Numbered from the stretch's first letter, positions 53,070-63,075 are shown. The stretch: DNA of 64,000 bases from Symbiodinium sp. CCMP2592 (GCA_905221615.1 CAJNDT010000001.1:310001-374000), one strand, 5' to 3'. The notes: a model not told the origin generated them from the sequence alone. Numbers and translations: made by a program.

Positions 53070-55565
53070 GCTGAGTCCCTGGTCGGTGAAACTATACGTG
53101 AAGCTGACCAAGCAGAAGCGTGCCGAGATCCAGACTAGAGCTACGGCAACACAAAAAAAAACAGTGACCCGTACTGTATGTAAGAACACCGGGAAAAAAA
53201 AGTGCCACTCAGCTGCAAAATATCCGTAGTTTAGCATATCTCATTTGCGCCTGAAAACCAAGAAGTTAATCTACCCTCAAACTCCAAGTGCTAATTGAGG
53301 ACGGGAGCGAAAGATCTGGTCGGCTCCGGTGCATATCCAGCAGAATTCGGTGATCGGATCGCTGAACTTCATGATGAATTTGTGCCTTGGCTTGGGTTTA
53401 GGGATCAGGGCCTTGAAATTAGTGTCTAGGCCCAAATTTGTGATAGGATTTCGGTTCTAGTTATAGGGTCGGGTCCATGGGTTATTGTCGACGACTTCTG
53501 ATCTTTTCGGAGTAAAGTATTACCAAGTCCTACCATTAATGTTGGAAGATTGGGGTTAGATGGCTGTAGGTTTGGGGGAACCAAGCCCGGGAGTAGGGCA
53601 GTAGTGTTGCCCGATAGATTCTAGCTAATTACAGTACTTATATATTATACATATGTCAAATCATAGATCTAGAAAGATCGTAATTAAAATTAATAACACC
53701 ATACACATATAGCTGAAATACTGGGTCTCGATCTTTGGACTTGGTGTCTGTACTTTCGGGGTATTCCGGGCCTCAGGTGATGCTGCCCCAATTGGTAGCC
53801 CTTCAGAACAGATTGTGCGGTTGAACTTCTGGCTTGCACACTAGAAGCTCAGGGTATAGGGTATCGTAGAATTCTCTCCAGCTTTTCTTATAAGGACAAT
53901 TGTGTCAAGACTTCGATGCTGTAGCTGGTTACCCCTTCAGGTTGACTTGAGGCTTCAGGAGGGCTAAAGGTATATGTAGATCCAATGTGCCTAGTGCAGT
54001 GAATTCAGGTTATGGGACCAACTAGGATTATTAAAGATCATTGTTGCTTTGATGATCATGAAGGCCTGCAATCCAAAGTCCTGAACCATGAACCATAACG
54101 CCTACACCCGACACCCCCAAACCCTAAAGCCCTAAACTCAGAACCATTCTCACATCTCTGGTTTGTGGTAGAATGGTCACAACCCATCGATCGTAGTTCC
54201 CACATTGCTAGCACCATACCATATCATAGGCAATTAAGACTTGAACAAGGCTGCTCATCAGGAAATTTCAGACCCCAGATAGAAACTTGCAATTGTAATG
54301 GGCCTCCCACTTTGCACCCTTTAGCACTTAGGCCTTGTAATAATATGCTAGTCAGATACTAGAGTGCTAAGATCGAGAGTCGATGTCTCGATGTCAAGAC
54401 TCTGTCTGTGCCGAAGATCCAGCCACGGTATTCTGTATGTGGTGCATTGGATCGGGCCAAGACAAAGCTGGCCCAACATATGACAGATGGTCTGCTTGGC
54501 ACTTAAACCATCGACAGACTGATGGAGAAAAATCAAGTGGTGCAGCTGCATGACAGTGATGTCACGCAGTGGACGAAGTGATGCCCACATGCCGGTCAAC
54601 CACTGGCTCATGCCACATCCTATTGGGGACCCCCCCCTGCTCCCACCAACGTAGGTATAAGCTGCCCTTATAAGTACAGCCCAAATAACGATCCCAGCCC
54701 TAGCTAGCTAGAGATTCGGAGCAGCCATTGAAGTCGTGGGGTTGACCAATACATGTACAATGTCAAGCTAGAATTAGGGTAAACCCTTTGGGGTTTAGGG
54801 TTATGGGTTGTTTATATTGAAACTAAAGCTAGAGATACCCCATGCGCGCATTCATGCTTGTGGCTTTATAGGCCATGTAAGATTGGTGGGGCTGATCCGA
54901 ATTAATTCGAACATAATCAATAATTCATTGGATGCTACGAACCACAACCCTGAAATGCAATAAGCCGAAACCTATGCCAGGCAACCATTGGGTGATATAG
55001 TAGCCAAACCTCAAAACAGTTCAACTCCAAATCACAATCTTGAGAATGGGGGGACTTACCATCCGAAGACTCAAGTTTGGGTAGTTTCAGTAGTTGGACC
55101 CCTCAGAAGCACTTCAACCCCAGACCCACACTTGGCTTCACGTTGTGGGAAGCCCTCTGTCTAAACCCTATGTACAGATCTGAAATCCTAATATAGTGTC
55201 TTAATGCACCCACCCTTAACCGCTACCTCAGCCTGCAACCTTGGGTCCCTGTCTAGCTCCCTATATAACCCACGGCCACGACTTTTATAACCAGTACAAG
55301 CAATAATAAGGTGGCGGTGTCAAAGGTCCGTCACATTGAATTCAGGTTGTAGGGGCAGCGTGATCATGAGTATGTCGAAGCAAATAATCAGTTGTCAATA
55401 TGTAGCCATGTATGCCTGTAAAAATTTAATCGTTGAACCCATATGTCATGGTCCGAGTGCAATGCAATTGCAGTATAATTAAATACAATAATGAATATAT
55501 GCATACTATGGTAAAGCTATGGCCAAATGTATACCCTAGTAACAATAATATGCTCTCCCAAATAA
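53070..55565. other. no supported gene
   Basis: About 2.5 kb of AT-richer sequence with occasional telomere-like words (54105-54140, 54795-54812). Short ORFs lack protein-like composition. It could be an intron or intergenic. Confidence 0.5.
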
Positions 55566-55567
55566 TA

Positions 55568-55748
55568 TAATAACATACAGACTACCCTAACCCCCTAAAC
55601 CCCCTAAGTCCCCGCCTCGGCCCTCTAAACACCCTAAAGCACCTAAACCCTCAACCCCAAACCCCCAAACCCCCAAACCCTAAACCCACATCCGAAACCC
55701 TAATCCCTAGCCTAAACCTTAAACGCTAAGCCCTAGACCCTAAACTAG
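55568..55748. repeat. degenerate CCCTAAAC telomere-like tract
   Basis: Runs of CCCTAAACCCC, AACCCCCAAACC and CCTAAACCTT words across 180 bp, upstream of the exon candidate at 55879. Confidence 0.75.
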
Positions 55749-55878
55749 GTCCCAAAGTCTCGGAATCCCAGGTGGCGAGATTGCTGCCCTCGGCAATGGA
55801 TTTGCAGAGGCTGCTTCAGCAGCTGCGAGGTGGCACCCTGCAGGTGCCGAGGTTGCAGGGTTTATTTGTGGACTTCAG

Positions 55879-56057
55879 CATTGGCGGACCCACTCATGTA
55901 CCAATCAAATTCTGAGGTACCTGAGCTACCTCCGGATTGTGACAACTGGAAAGAAGCTGACTTGGAGCCTGTAAAGGAATATCTTTTGGGAGCGGTTGTG
56001 GAAGGAACTTTCAAGCCGGATCCGAATGTTCCTTGGGACACGAAACCCATCATGTGA
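55879..56057 (+). CDS. candidate terminal exon (...NWKEADLEPVKEYLLGAV...)
   Basis: After GGACTTCAG (to 55878) reads LADPLMYQSNSEVPELPPDC, DNWKEADLEPVKEYLLGAVV, EGTFKPDPNVPWDTKPIM and TGA 56055-56057. Well-balanced composition; function unknown. Confidence 0.5.
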
Positions 56058-56397
56058 TTACGCCTAGATCTGGACTGCAGGGACATGTATAGGAATCGTG
56101 GATTGGGTTTAGGGGTCTGCTGGCCTGCCTGGATGGATATTCTTCCGCTTTGACTGCACCATGACCTCAGATCAGGCAGAGGGTGTGATAGTAACAGGAC
56201 TTTGTAGTATATAGCAGTAGTATAGTGGTGGTGGTAGTAGCACTTGCAAGCTATATACAATCTAGCCATAGGATCCGGAGTAGGAGTAGGAGTGCTTGTA
56301 GCAATCGTAGTAATAGTACTCGAACTCCGAAGCAGCATTTGTTTAACAACATCAGCTAGTACCATTATATGGTTGAACCGAAGCTAGTTGTGAGGTG

Positions 56398-56580
56398 GCA
56401 GCAGTGGACTAGTAGTAGCAGCAGTAGTAGTAGTAGTAGTAGTAGCAGTAGCAGTAGCAGTAGCAGAGGCAGTAGCAGTAGTTGTAGCAGTAGCAGCAGT
56501 AGTAGTAGTTGTTGTTGTACTAGTATACTAGTACTACTGTCGATTGTGCAGTAGATGTAGCAGTAGCAGCAGCATTTGTT
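56398..56580. repeat. (AGT)n/(AGC)n microsatellite
   Basis: Imperfect trinucleotide run; Ser- and Leu-rich ORFs over it are artefacts. The flanks to 56.84 kb are AT-rich and hold no gene. Confidence 0.9.
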
Positions 56581-56878
56581 GTTGATTTCCACTGGGTGGA
56601 GAACCGGATACGCTTATTAACTAGCAATACGATATAGCTAAATATGTATAACATATATTATCGCTATATATTAATACATATATATTATATGTGTGTGTAC
56701 ATATATACAGCAGTAGTACAGGTGGCAGTAGTATGCATATTATTATTAGCAGATACTATTTGTCGTCGTAGTAGTGGTAGCAGTAGACAATTATCACAAG
56801 TTAATTATAATTAATTATTATAATAGAAGTAGTCGCATGCAATGTGACAGGGTATTATCCGGATCCAAGTGCTAGCAG

Positions 56879-57056
56879 AGGTGGCTGCTTCATGAATGTG
56901 GATCCTGAGATCATGGTGCAAGCAGCTGGTGCAGTGCATAGAACCGAAGTGTGCAAAGCTCAGCCCGGGCTGAGAAATGGAGCTGATATCCAGTTTATAA
57001 TGATTAACCCAGCATTCCACAAGGAATACAAGGAACAAAGGATTATATTGGTATAG
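56879..57056 (+). CDS. candidate exon (FMNVDPEIMVQAAGAVHRTE...)
   Basis: After GTGCTAGCAG (to 56878) reads GGCFMNVDPEIMVQAAGAVH, RTEVCKAQPGLRNGADIQFI and MINPAFHKEYKEQR, with TAG at 57054-57056. Function unknown. Confidence 0.45.
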
Positions 57057-57123
57057 CACATGTACAGGTAGAATATGAAGTACATTGAATTATAACCAGC
57101 AATGTGATAATAATAGCATATAC

Positions 57124-57240
57124 AAGTATCGAGTATGATCATAAGATATGGCATATAGGTATCTGCACATGCATGTATAACGTAGAGCTCTACATGTGCA
57201 GATACCTATATGCCATATATTATGATCATACTCGATATTT
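57124..57240. repeat. 117-bp inverted repeat (arms about 45 bp)
   Basis: ATCGAGTATGATCATAAGAT ... GGCATATAGGTATCTGCACA pairs with TGTGCAGATACCTATATGCC ... ATGATCATACTCGAT around a 20-bp centre that includes GTAGAGCTCTAC. Lies between two exon candidates. Confidence 0.85.
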
Positions 57241-57334
57241 CGAGCATTGCTGGAATGTAGTAGCATAGCTATAGTGGTACCTTCGAAGTACACACCGAAC
57301 CTGGGTACCTAGCAACTTTATGTCCATGTTGCAA

Positions 57335-57535
57335 CACAGAGGGTTTGGTATATCCGGTTTATGTCCCGATCACACACGACCCGGTACCTCCCTGCCAGGG
57401 CTTCTCCACTGATGGGATGAACAATGTGATTCAACGAAAGTACAGTAGCTACAATCGTACTCGATTTGCTTTGATCGACCGATTGATATCTCTTCACTGC
57501 CTCAAAGCAATGCAATACAATCGGGAAACCTGAGA
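57335..57535 (+). CDS. candidate exon (GLVYPVYVPITHDPVPPCQG...)
   Basis: Reads NTEGLVYPVYVPITHDPVPP, CQGFSTDGMNNVIQRKYSSY, NRTRFALIDRLISLHC, ending TGA near 57533. A CACAG near 57338 may be the acceptor. Tyr/Pro-rich start, then charged. Function unknown. Confidence 0.45.
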
Positions 57536-57561
57536 ACACCTGTTTAGTTGCAGTTGTGTCT

Positions 57562-57654
57562 GGTCCAAATCCCAAATAGTAGGGTTTTAGATACCGAAAT
57601 CCATCTATGAATGGGTTGTAGATCCTGAAACCCTACTATTTAAGTACTTGGACC
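57562..57654. mobile_element. MITE-like element K
   Basis: Ends GGTCCAAATCCCAAATAGTA / TACTATTTAAGTACTTGGACC with inner GGGTTTTAGAT/ATCCTGAAACCC. Lies between exon candidates, so perhaps intronic. Confidence 0.65.
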
Positions 57655-57734
57655 CTTAGGGTTGTGTATTTATACGAACACCTAGGGCCACGATTTATGT
57701 AAGAGCATAAATATACATAGTATCCTCAGCAACA

Positions 57735-57852
57735 TGGAGCGTAACTAAGCGTAACTTGGCGTAACTTTGGCGTGACTCTATATTGCCAAAAACCATTCCT
57801 GGAGAGGTCTTTCGAATATAGGCGTGACTCCCCCGTAACTCCGCGTAACTCT
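57735..57852. repeat. GCGTAACT short-word repeat cluster
   Basis: The words GCGTAACT, GCGTGACT and CCGTAACT occur about nine times in two clusters (57738-57778 and 57823-57862) separated by TATTGCCAAAAACCATTCCT, which itself is loosely repeated at 57877. Confidence 0.7.
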
Positions 57853-58128
57853 GTGTAACTGTGCATCCTCGTATATTGTCATTTGGGCTGAAACCTTCCC
57901 TGGAAGGCTTTTCTTAGAAAGATATAGGCTAGAGTGCTCTGGCCTCTTCGAGTCGGGTGCCGATGCCTAGCCTTAGCAAGCATGTTCCGAATCGGAGTGC
58001 TCCCTATCCTGCTTCGAATGGGCCTCCTGTTCGAAGAGTTGCTCGGATGACTATATGCAGGCTTATGTTATTACAATCGACATCAGCTATTCTGAAGTGA
58101 ATACTATATAATATTACTACATGCTATC

Positions 58129-58338
58129 GAGGCTTCCTCGCGGGACTTGGATGTGTCGGCCGAGGTGGCAGCAGCTCTAGGCCGGAGGCTTCCACATATG
58201 TACGGCATGCATGCACATCTCTCATCAGGATCCTCGAAGTCTGTGTCTTATGTGTGCACATGTGCATGCATTCATGATATTCGATCTAACCTTAAAGTTT
58301 CGACTGTTGCAATTGTAGGCCAGCTGCACAAGACATGA
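58129..58338 (+). CDS. candidate exon (EASSRDLDVSAEVAAALGRR...)
   Basis: Reads EASSRDLDVSAEVAAALGRR then LPHMYGMHAHLSSGSSKSVS; open to TGA 58336-58338, but the last part is less protein-like. Plus strand, in line with neighbouring candidates. Confidence 0.35.
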   Translation, partial: EASSRDLDVSAEVAAALGRRLPHMYGMHAHLSSGSSKSVSYVCTCACIHDIRSNLKVSTVAIVGQLHKT

Positions 58339-58492
58339 AGCTTTAATTTTAAATTCCCAAACACCAAACCCTAGGCCTTGAAACCCTGAATCCTACACCC
58401 AAAAAAACTTTAACCACAAAAACCCTGAAACCCTGTAGCTTATATGTTAGTTCCCTGCAACCTGATAGACTATATGTGGGTCTGCTGTGCAG

Positions 58493-58722
58493 GCAAGAAG
58501 GCACGAGCTCCCACGGTGGCAGCCGCTGTACCGAAGAGTGGAGGTAAGATGGTGGCAACACCAGCATCTGCACGGCAAGCCTTGCAGGGCGACGGATCTG
58601 GTGGCACCCCTGTGAGGAGCCCTCCTTGCAAAAAAACGAAGTGCCCCCCTCCGATCCGACATAGTGCTAGTGGCTTGTCCGGTGCAAGCAACGGCTCGCA
58701 GCAGGGAAACCCGGCTAACTAG
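58493..58722 (+). CDS. candidate Lys/Ala/Ser-rich exon
   Basis: After CTGTGCAG (to 58492) reads GKKARAPTVAAAVPKSGGKM, VATPASARQALQGDGSGGTP, VRSPPCKKTKCPPPIRHSAS and ends TAG 58720-58722. Low-complexity, basic, likely disordered. Resembles in style the exon at 49548. Confidence 0.5.
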
Positions 58723-58799
58723 CATCAGTTCTCTAATATCTTTATAGTAATTATAATACTTACAAATTAAGTAGCAATAAGCAATAGCATGTATTATAA

Positions 58800-58825
58800 T
58801 AGCTATATATATATATATATATACA
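58800..58825. repeat. (TA)n microsatellite
   Basis: TATATATA run in an AT-rich interval; a GA-rich purine run follows at 59005-59050. Confidence 0.9.
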
Positions 58826-59085
58826 TACAATTATTATAAGACATCATCTCGAACATGTTTTCGCTGTATAATAATTCAAATACTAATACTAGTTTCTAAT
58901 TAGATCTATTACAGCGTAGAGACTGTCTTCGGTGCCAGTGATGTAAGATCTAGATCATCTGAGATTGTGGAGCCGAGTATGTATACTAAATTAGGCCTGG
59001 GGGGGAGAGAGAGGGAGAGACAGAGAGAGAGAGATCGAGAGTGGGAGAGTGATGTAGCCGAGGCAAGGTCAAAGATATTGGCCGC

Positions 59086-59961
59086 ATGGACACCCAGTCC
59101 ACAATGCCGTGGGTGGGAATCGGAAGCCAAAGCTCCCCAGAACCGAAGGAGAGGCAGGTGCTGCTACTTGCGGACCTACTTCAACTTAACAAGGATGAGC
59201 TCGGGCAAGCATTGTTTTTCCCCACGGACGAATGGCATCTGGGACCAGGGGCAGCTAGCTTCCGGGAGTACATTCTCAACGACCTGGTGGATGACTTTGC
59301 TGAGCCGATGGTGGACACAGCAGATGGGCGCAATGTGGAGGCCTTGATGCAGGTGTACAACATAACTGTTGAACTGGTCAGGGAAGCCAAGAAAGCAGCT
59401 GCTGTGCAGGATGAGTTCCTGTCGAAAGGGTATGCTTCAGTCAAAAGCACAGCCGAGAAATCGGTGCAGAAGGTGCTCCAAGCTGCAGCAGCAGAGGCTG
59501 ACAAAGAAAAGGCGCAGCGCAAGCAAGTAATGGCTGAGCGATGGCTTTCAAGGGAGATGGAGGCATTGAACCTGAGGCGTGATACTGTGACCGTTCAGGC
59601 TGCAAAAGCTGCTTCGTATGCAGCTGCCAAAGTTCATGCCCTGATCGGGCACTTGAGGACGACAGGTATGCTGTCCCAGGTTTTCTTTGAGTCTATGGAG
59701 TCCTGGCAGGAGATGGATTCGACGGTTTCCTTGGCTCAGCATGTCAAGCATGCAGAGCTGCCTGTTTCTGGAGAGAATATCCCGGAGACGATTCCCGAGG
59801 TGGAAGAGACATTACAAGAGCAACCGTTTCCGGAGGGCAACGATGGACAGCGAGCCGATGATGTTATGAGTCCACCCCAGCAGAGCAATGGGCAACCAGC
59901 TGAGGCAGTGGCAGTGCAGAAACCACCCCCAAACCCCAAACCAAACCCCCTAAGCCCCTGA
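59086..59961 (+). CDS. Ala/Glu-rich helical protein segment leading into Pro/Gln repeats
   Basis: 291 codons from ATG 59086. The N-terminal part is globular-looking (VLLLADLLQLNKDELGQALF; DEWHLGPGAASFREYILNDL); residues about 95-200 are a long charged helix (VYNITVELVREAKKAAAVQD; QKVLQAAAAEADKEKAQRKQ; ERWLSREMEALNLRRDTVTV), then an acidic segment and the first PPQQSNGQPAEAVAVQ unit. The frame then enters a telomere-like CCCC(T)AAACC tract and stops. The Pro/Gln repeats resume at 60078 in a different frame, so an intron or an insertion lies between. An upstream exon (VETVFGASD before GTAAGATC, about 58918-58945) is possible. No known domain recognised; coiled-coil scaffold likely. Confidence 0.7.
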   Translation: MDTQSTMPWVGIGSQSSPEPKERQVLLLADLLQLNKDELGQALFFPTDEWHLGPGAASFREYILNDLVDDFAEPMVDTADGRNVEALMQVYNITVELVREAKKAAAVQDEFLSKGYASVKSTAEKSVQKVLQAAAAEADKEKAQRKQVMAERWLSREMEALNLRRDTVTVQAAKAASYAAAKVHALIGHLRTTGMLSQVFFESMESWQEMDSTVSLAQHVKHAELPVSGENIPETIPEVEETLQEQPFPEGNDGQRADDVMSPPQQSNGQPAEAVAVQKPPPNPKPNPLSP

Positions 59962-60077
59962 ACCCCCTACCTAAACCCCCCGACCTAAACCCCCTAAACC
60001 CTCCAAACACTGCACCCCCTACCTGAACCCCCTACCTCAACCCCCTAAGCCCTCTAAATCCCGATAACTTTAACCCC
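59935..60077. repeat. telomere-like CCCCTAAACC tract splitting a coding repeat
   Basis: About 140 bp of CCCTAAAC, CCCCCTACCT and AACCCC words lying between QPAEAVAVQ(K) and PPQQVNGQPADSVQN, which would otherwise be consecutive repeat units. Confidence 0.8.
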
Positions 60078-61313
60078 CCACCACAGCAGGTCAATGGGCA
60101 ACCAGCTGACTCAGTGCAGAATCCACCACAGCAGGGCAATGGATCACAGCAGCCACCACAGCAGGGCAATGGACAACCAGCCGAGGCATTGCAGAATCCA
60201 CCGCAGCAGGGCAAGGTGTAACCAGCTGAGGCAGTGCAGAATCCACCACAGCAGGGCAATGGACAACCAGCCGAGGCATTGCAGAATCCACCACAGCAGG
60301 GCAATGGGCAACCAGCTGACCCAGTGCAGAATCCACCACAGCAGGGCAATGGATCACAGCAGCCACCACAGCAGGGCAATGGACAACCAGCCGAGGCATT
60401 GCAGAATCCACCGCAGCAGGGCAAGGTGCAACCAGCTGAGGCAGTGCAGAATCCACCACAGCAGGGCAATGGACAACCAGCCGAGGCATTGCAGAATCCA
60501 CCACAGCAGGGCAATGGGCAACCAGCTGACTCAGTGCAGAATCCACCACAGCAGGGCAATGGATCACAGCAGCCACCACAGCAGGGCAATGGACAACCAG
60601 CCGAGGCATTGCAGAATCCACCGCAGCAGGGCAAGGTGTAACCAGCTGAGGCAGTGCAGAATCCACCACAGCAGGGCAATGGACAACCAGCCGAGGCATT
60701 GCAGAATCCACCACAGCAGGGCAATGGGCAACCAGCTGACTCAGTGCAGAATCCACCACAGCAGGGCACTGGATCACAGCAGCCACCACAGCAGGGCAAT
60801 GGACAACCAGCCGAGGCATTGCAGAATCCACCACAGCAGGGCAACGGACAGCCAGCCGAGGCATTGCAGAATCCACCGCAGCAGGGCAATGGATCACAGC
60901 AGCCACCACAGCAGGGCAATGGGCAACCAGCGGAGGCATTGCAGAATCCACCACAGCAGGGCAATGGGCAACCAGCTGAGTCAGTGCAGAATCCACCACA
61001 GCAGGGCAATGGATCACAGCAGCCACCACAGCAGGGCAATGGGCAACCAGCGGAGGCAGTGCAGAATCCACCACAGCAGGGCAATGTGCAACCAAAGGCA
61101 GTGCAGAATCCACCACAGCAGGGCAATGGATCACAGCAGCCACCACAGCAGGGCAAGGGCAATGGGCAACCAGCTGAGAATCCACCACAGCAGGGCAATC
61201 AGCAGCAAGCCGATGCAGTACAGAGTCAGAGCAACAGTGCAGGTGCTGTCCAGGTGCAGTGCTCAGTCGTTTGGATTGTGGTTAATGTGGCGTCGTTTGG
61301 AGTCGGGTTATAG
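60078..61313 (+). CDS. Pro/Gln-rich tandem-repeat exon with two in-frame TAA codons
   Basis: The frame encodes repeats of 15 residues (PPQQGNGQPAEALQN) and 10 residues (PPQQGNGSQQ), arranged in a 70-residue, 210-bp higher-order unit: 15+10+15+15+15. Units at 60078-60700 are nearly identical; the 3' units are more varied. TAA at 60219-60221 and 60639-60641 stand where the intermediate copy has CAA (GGTGCAACC at 60427-60435). Downstream the frame is open to 61313, with a likely donor AG|GTGCAG near 61252. Expected to be disordered and perhaps surface- or nucleus-located; no function inferred. With the stops it could be a pseudogene, or the stop-containing copies may be spliced out or decoded. 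Confidence 0.65.
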
Positions 61314-61451
61314 TTAGTACTAGTGGGTATGTATATATATATATATGTATGCATTTTATAGAATAACTAAATACTAGCATAGAATAACAGCAACAATTAT
61401 TAATTAATAAGTATATTATAATTTATCATAATATGTATATATATATATATA

Positions 61452-61566
61452 CAGTAGAAGCCAGAAAATTGGAACATGGATTTAGGAGGATTAGTGCTAG
61501 GATCCCTGTTATACTTTACTTTAAGGGCATGAGGATAATGATGTTCCAACTTTCTGGCTTCTACTG
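61452..61566. mobile_element. TA-flanked MITE family G, copy 2 (Tc1/mariner/pogo-like ends)
   Basis: Starts CAGTAGAAGCCAGAAAATTGG and ends CCAACTTTCTGGCTTCTACTG, a near-perfect 25-bp inverted repeat flanked by TA on both sides and lying in TA-rich DNA. 115 bp, non-coding. Confidence 0.85.
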
Positions 61567-61717
61567 TATATATATATATATATACAATATTATTAGACTA
61601 GCTTCATCTTGCTTTGTGTTGCAACTTAAATACCTCTGAGCCCTAATCGCCTAAACTAGTTGCCCGGATTCGAGCCCGATGCCCCCTAGACCCCTTTGGT
61701 GCAAATGTGCTCACCAG

Positions 61718-61843
61718 GTGCCTACCCAAGCTATCGACTGTGATGAGATCGATGATGATGAACTGGTGAGCCAACTGGAGGCTGCCCAGCTACAAACAAA
61801 TAATATGTTTAATGGTTCTGGCTACCGATGTTATCCTGATTGA
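61718..61843 (+). CDS. candidate acidic exon
   Basis: After TGCTCACCAG (to 61717) reads VPTQAIDCDEIDDDELVSQL then EAAQLQTNNM, ending TGA 61841-61843; the end near 61800 may be spliced. Confidence 0.45.
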   Translation: MPTQAIDCDEIDDDELVSQLEAAQLQTNNMFNGSGYRCYPD

Positions 61844-61856
61844 ACAACCCCTGCAG

Positions 61857-62168
61857 GCAATGCTGGCCATGAAGCAGGAGCCCGAGGATCAATCGTTCAC
61901 CAAGGTGGAGGCCAAGAGTCCTGACAGGAACGGGGGCTCAAGTATCGGGGCGGCTGGGGCAGTTGACCTTTGTTCAGATGACCCCTACTTGGATGCAGTC
62001 GACCTTGGTTCGGGTGACCCCTCTTTGGATGCCGGAGTGCAAGCAAAAGCTGCTGTGGATAGTGCATTGCGGAGACTGGCAACGGGTGACATCGAGGACC
62101 TTCCTCGTAATCGAATCAAATCAATACATCGTAATTTCGAGTCTATCCAATATTTAGTAGCATATTGA
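61857..62168 (+). CDS. candidate exon with Asp-rich internal repeat
   Basis: After CCCTGCAG (to 61856) reads AMLAMKQEPEDQSFTKVEAK, then a repeated motif VDLCSDDPYLDA / VDLGSGDPSLDA and VQAKAAVDSALRRLATGDIE. Open to TGA 62166-62168. Acidic and probably disordered; the duplicated 12-residue motif indicates internal expansion. Confidence 0.5.
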   Translation, partial: AMLAMKQEPEDQSFTKVEAKSPDRNGGSSIGAAGAVDLCSDDPYLDAVDLGSGDPSLDAGVQAKAAVDSALRRLATGDIEDLPRNRIKSIHRNFESIQYLVAY

Positions 62169-62245
62169 AGATTCGTCGATCCTACCTAAAAACCTCTAAT
62201 CCTCTAATTACTGTGTCGACACCTACAGTGTGCAATCATATGCAG

Positions 62246-62455
62246 GAGAAAACCCGCCTGGCAAAGCAACAGGTCCAAAAGCAGATTGAGAAGCAGCCAG
62301 CGCCAGCCGTGAATCAGCAGCAGATCGCAGCATCTGAGCTTGATGGAGAGGAGCTGGATGAACAGGATGATGAGGAGGCCAGGATTGCTGACTTAGCAAG
62401 GAGGTCGGCCCGTGCAAGAATGATGCGAACTCTGAAGCGAGCCCTGTCTTACTAA
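62246..62455 (+). CDS. candidate charged coiled-coil exon
   Basis: After ATATGCAG (to 62245) reads EKTRLAKQQVQKQIEKQPAP, QQQIAASELDGEELDEQDDE and EARIADLARRSARARMMRTL, ending TAA 62453-62455. Charged helix with alternating acidic and basic blocks. Confidence 0.5.
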   Translation, partial: EKTRLAKQQVQKQIEKQPAPAVNQQQIAASELDGEELDEQDDEEARIADLARRSARARMMRTLKRALSY

Positions 62456-62630
62456 ATTAAATAGCCACACTGCAACTCAAGCTATAGTGCAAACAAAATT
62501 AGGTAGAAGTTACACGAAAACTCTAGTGGAATCCACTGTGGGGTAGACTATTCATAGCCCGTGCTGTTAGGCTTAAATAGATTTGTGTTCGGTTTAGGCT
62601 GGCATTCCTTATTATTATTGCACAACCCAG

Positions 62631-62725
62631 GTGATGATCTACCTCCTGCCATTCGGCAGAAAGCAATTCAAGCCCGCAAGGGTAGCTTGGACATTGATTT
62701 CATGTGTTGTTTTGGTGTAGCCTAG
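62631..62725 (+). CDS. candidate short exon (DDLPPAIRQKAIQARKGSLD)
   Basis: After CACAACCCAG (to 62630) reads DDLPPAIRQKAIQARKGSLD then IDFMCC; open to TAG 62723-62725. Confidence 0.45.
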
Positions 62726-62779
62726 CTATATATGCTATAGCTAGTGTTCGGCCATGATATAATAATGCCACCAACTAAG

Positions 62780-63075
62780 ATCGGAAGTATGCGGACTTGC
62801 TGGATGAGTTTATTCGGTGTGGTGAGGTTTGGACCAGCAGCAGCCTGGTCCAAAACTCGTCATCAACTGAAAGATCCAAGCTAGCAGGAGGCCGCAGCTA
62901 CAAGATGTTCAAAGACATTGTGAAGGAACACGGACAAACCGACGCCGAGGGTCTACGCGAGGACAAGAAGGAGAAACAATCTACACTGGGTGACTTCCAA
63001 CCGGGGGTGCCATTCTGGTATCCGCATCCGGACTTTCCCAAAAGCCTTGATCTTTGGACTTATGTTATGATATGA
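62780..63075 (+). CDS. candidate exon ending ...WYPHPDFPK
   Basis: After CAACTAAG (to 62779) reads RKYADLLDEFIRCGEVWTSS, SLVQNSSSTERSKLAGGRSY, KMFKDIVKEHGQTDAEGLRE, DKKEKQSTLGDFQPGVPFWY then PHPDFPK. Good globular composition. I have the impression of a recurrent dinoflagellate repetitive-gene motif (charged helix followed by W/Y-x-HP-D-P) but cannot name a family. Confidence 0.5.

Noticed and set aside
60078-61170. Regularly spaced repeats that could suggest a CRISPR array
   Set aside because: The spacers are not unique, the units are coding tandem repeats, and the genome is eukaryotic.
60032-61317. Cys/Gly/Pro-rich minus ORFs and a 407-codon plus ORF over the Pro/Gln repeat
   Set aside because: Other-frame readings of the 210-bp repeat. 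The PPQQ frame is preferred because the adjoining 59086 exon ends in the same motif and because neighbouring exons are plus-strand. The stop-free alternatives keep open a small chance that this choice is wrong.
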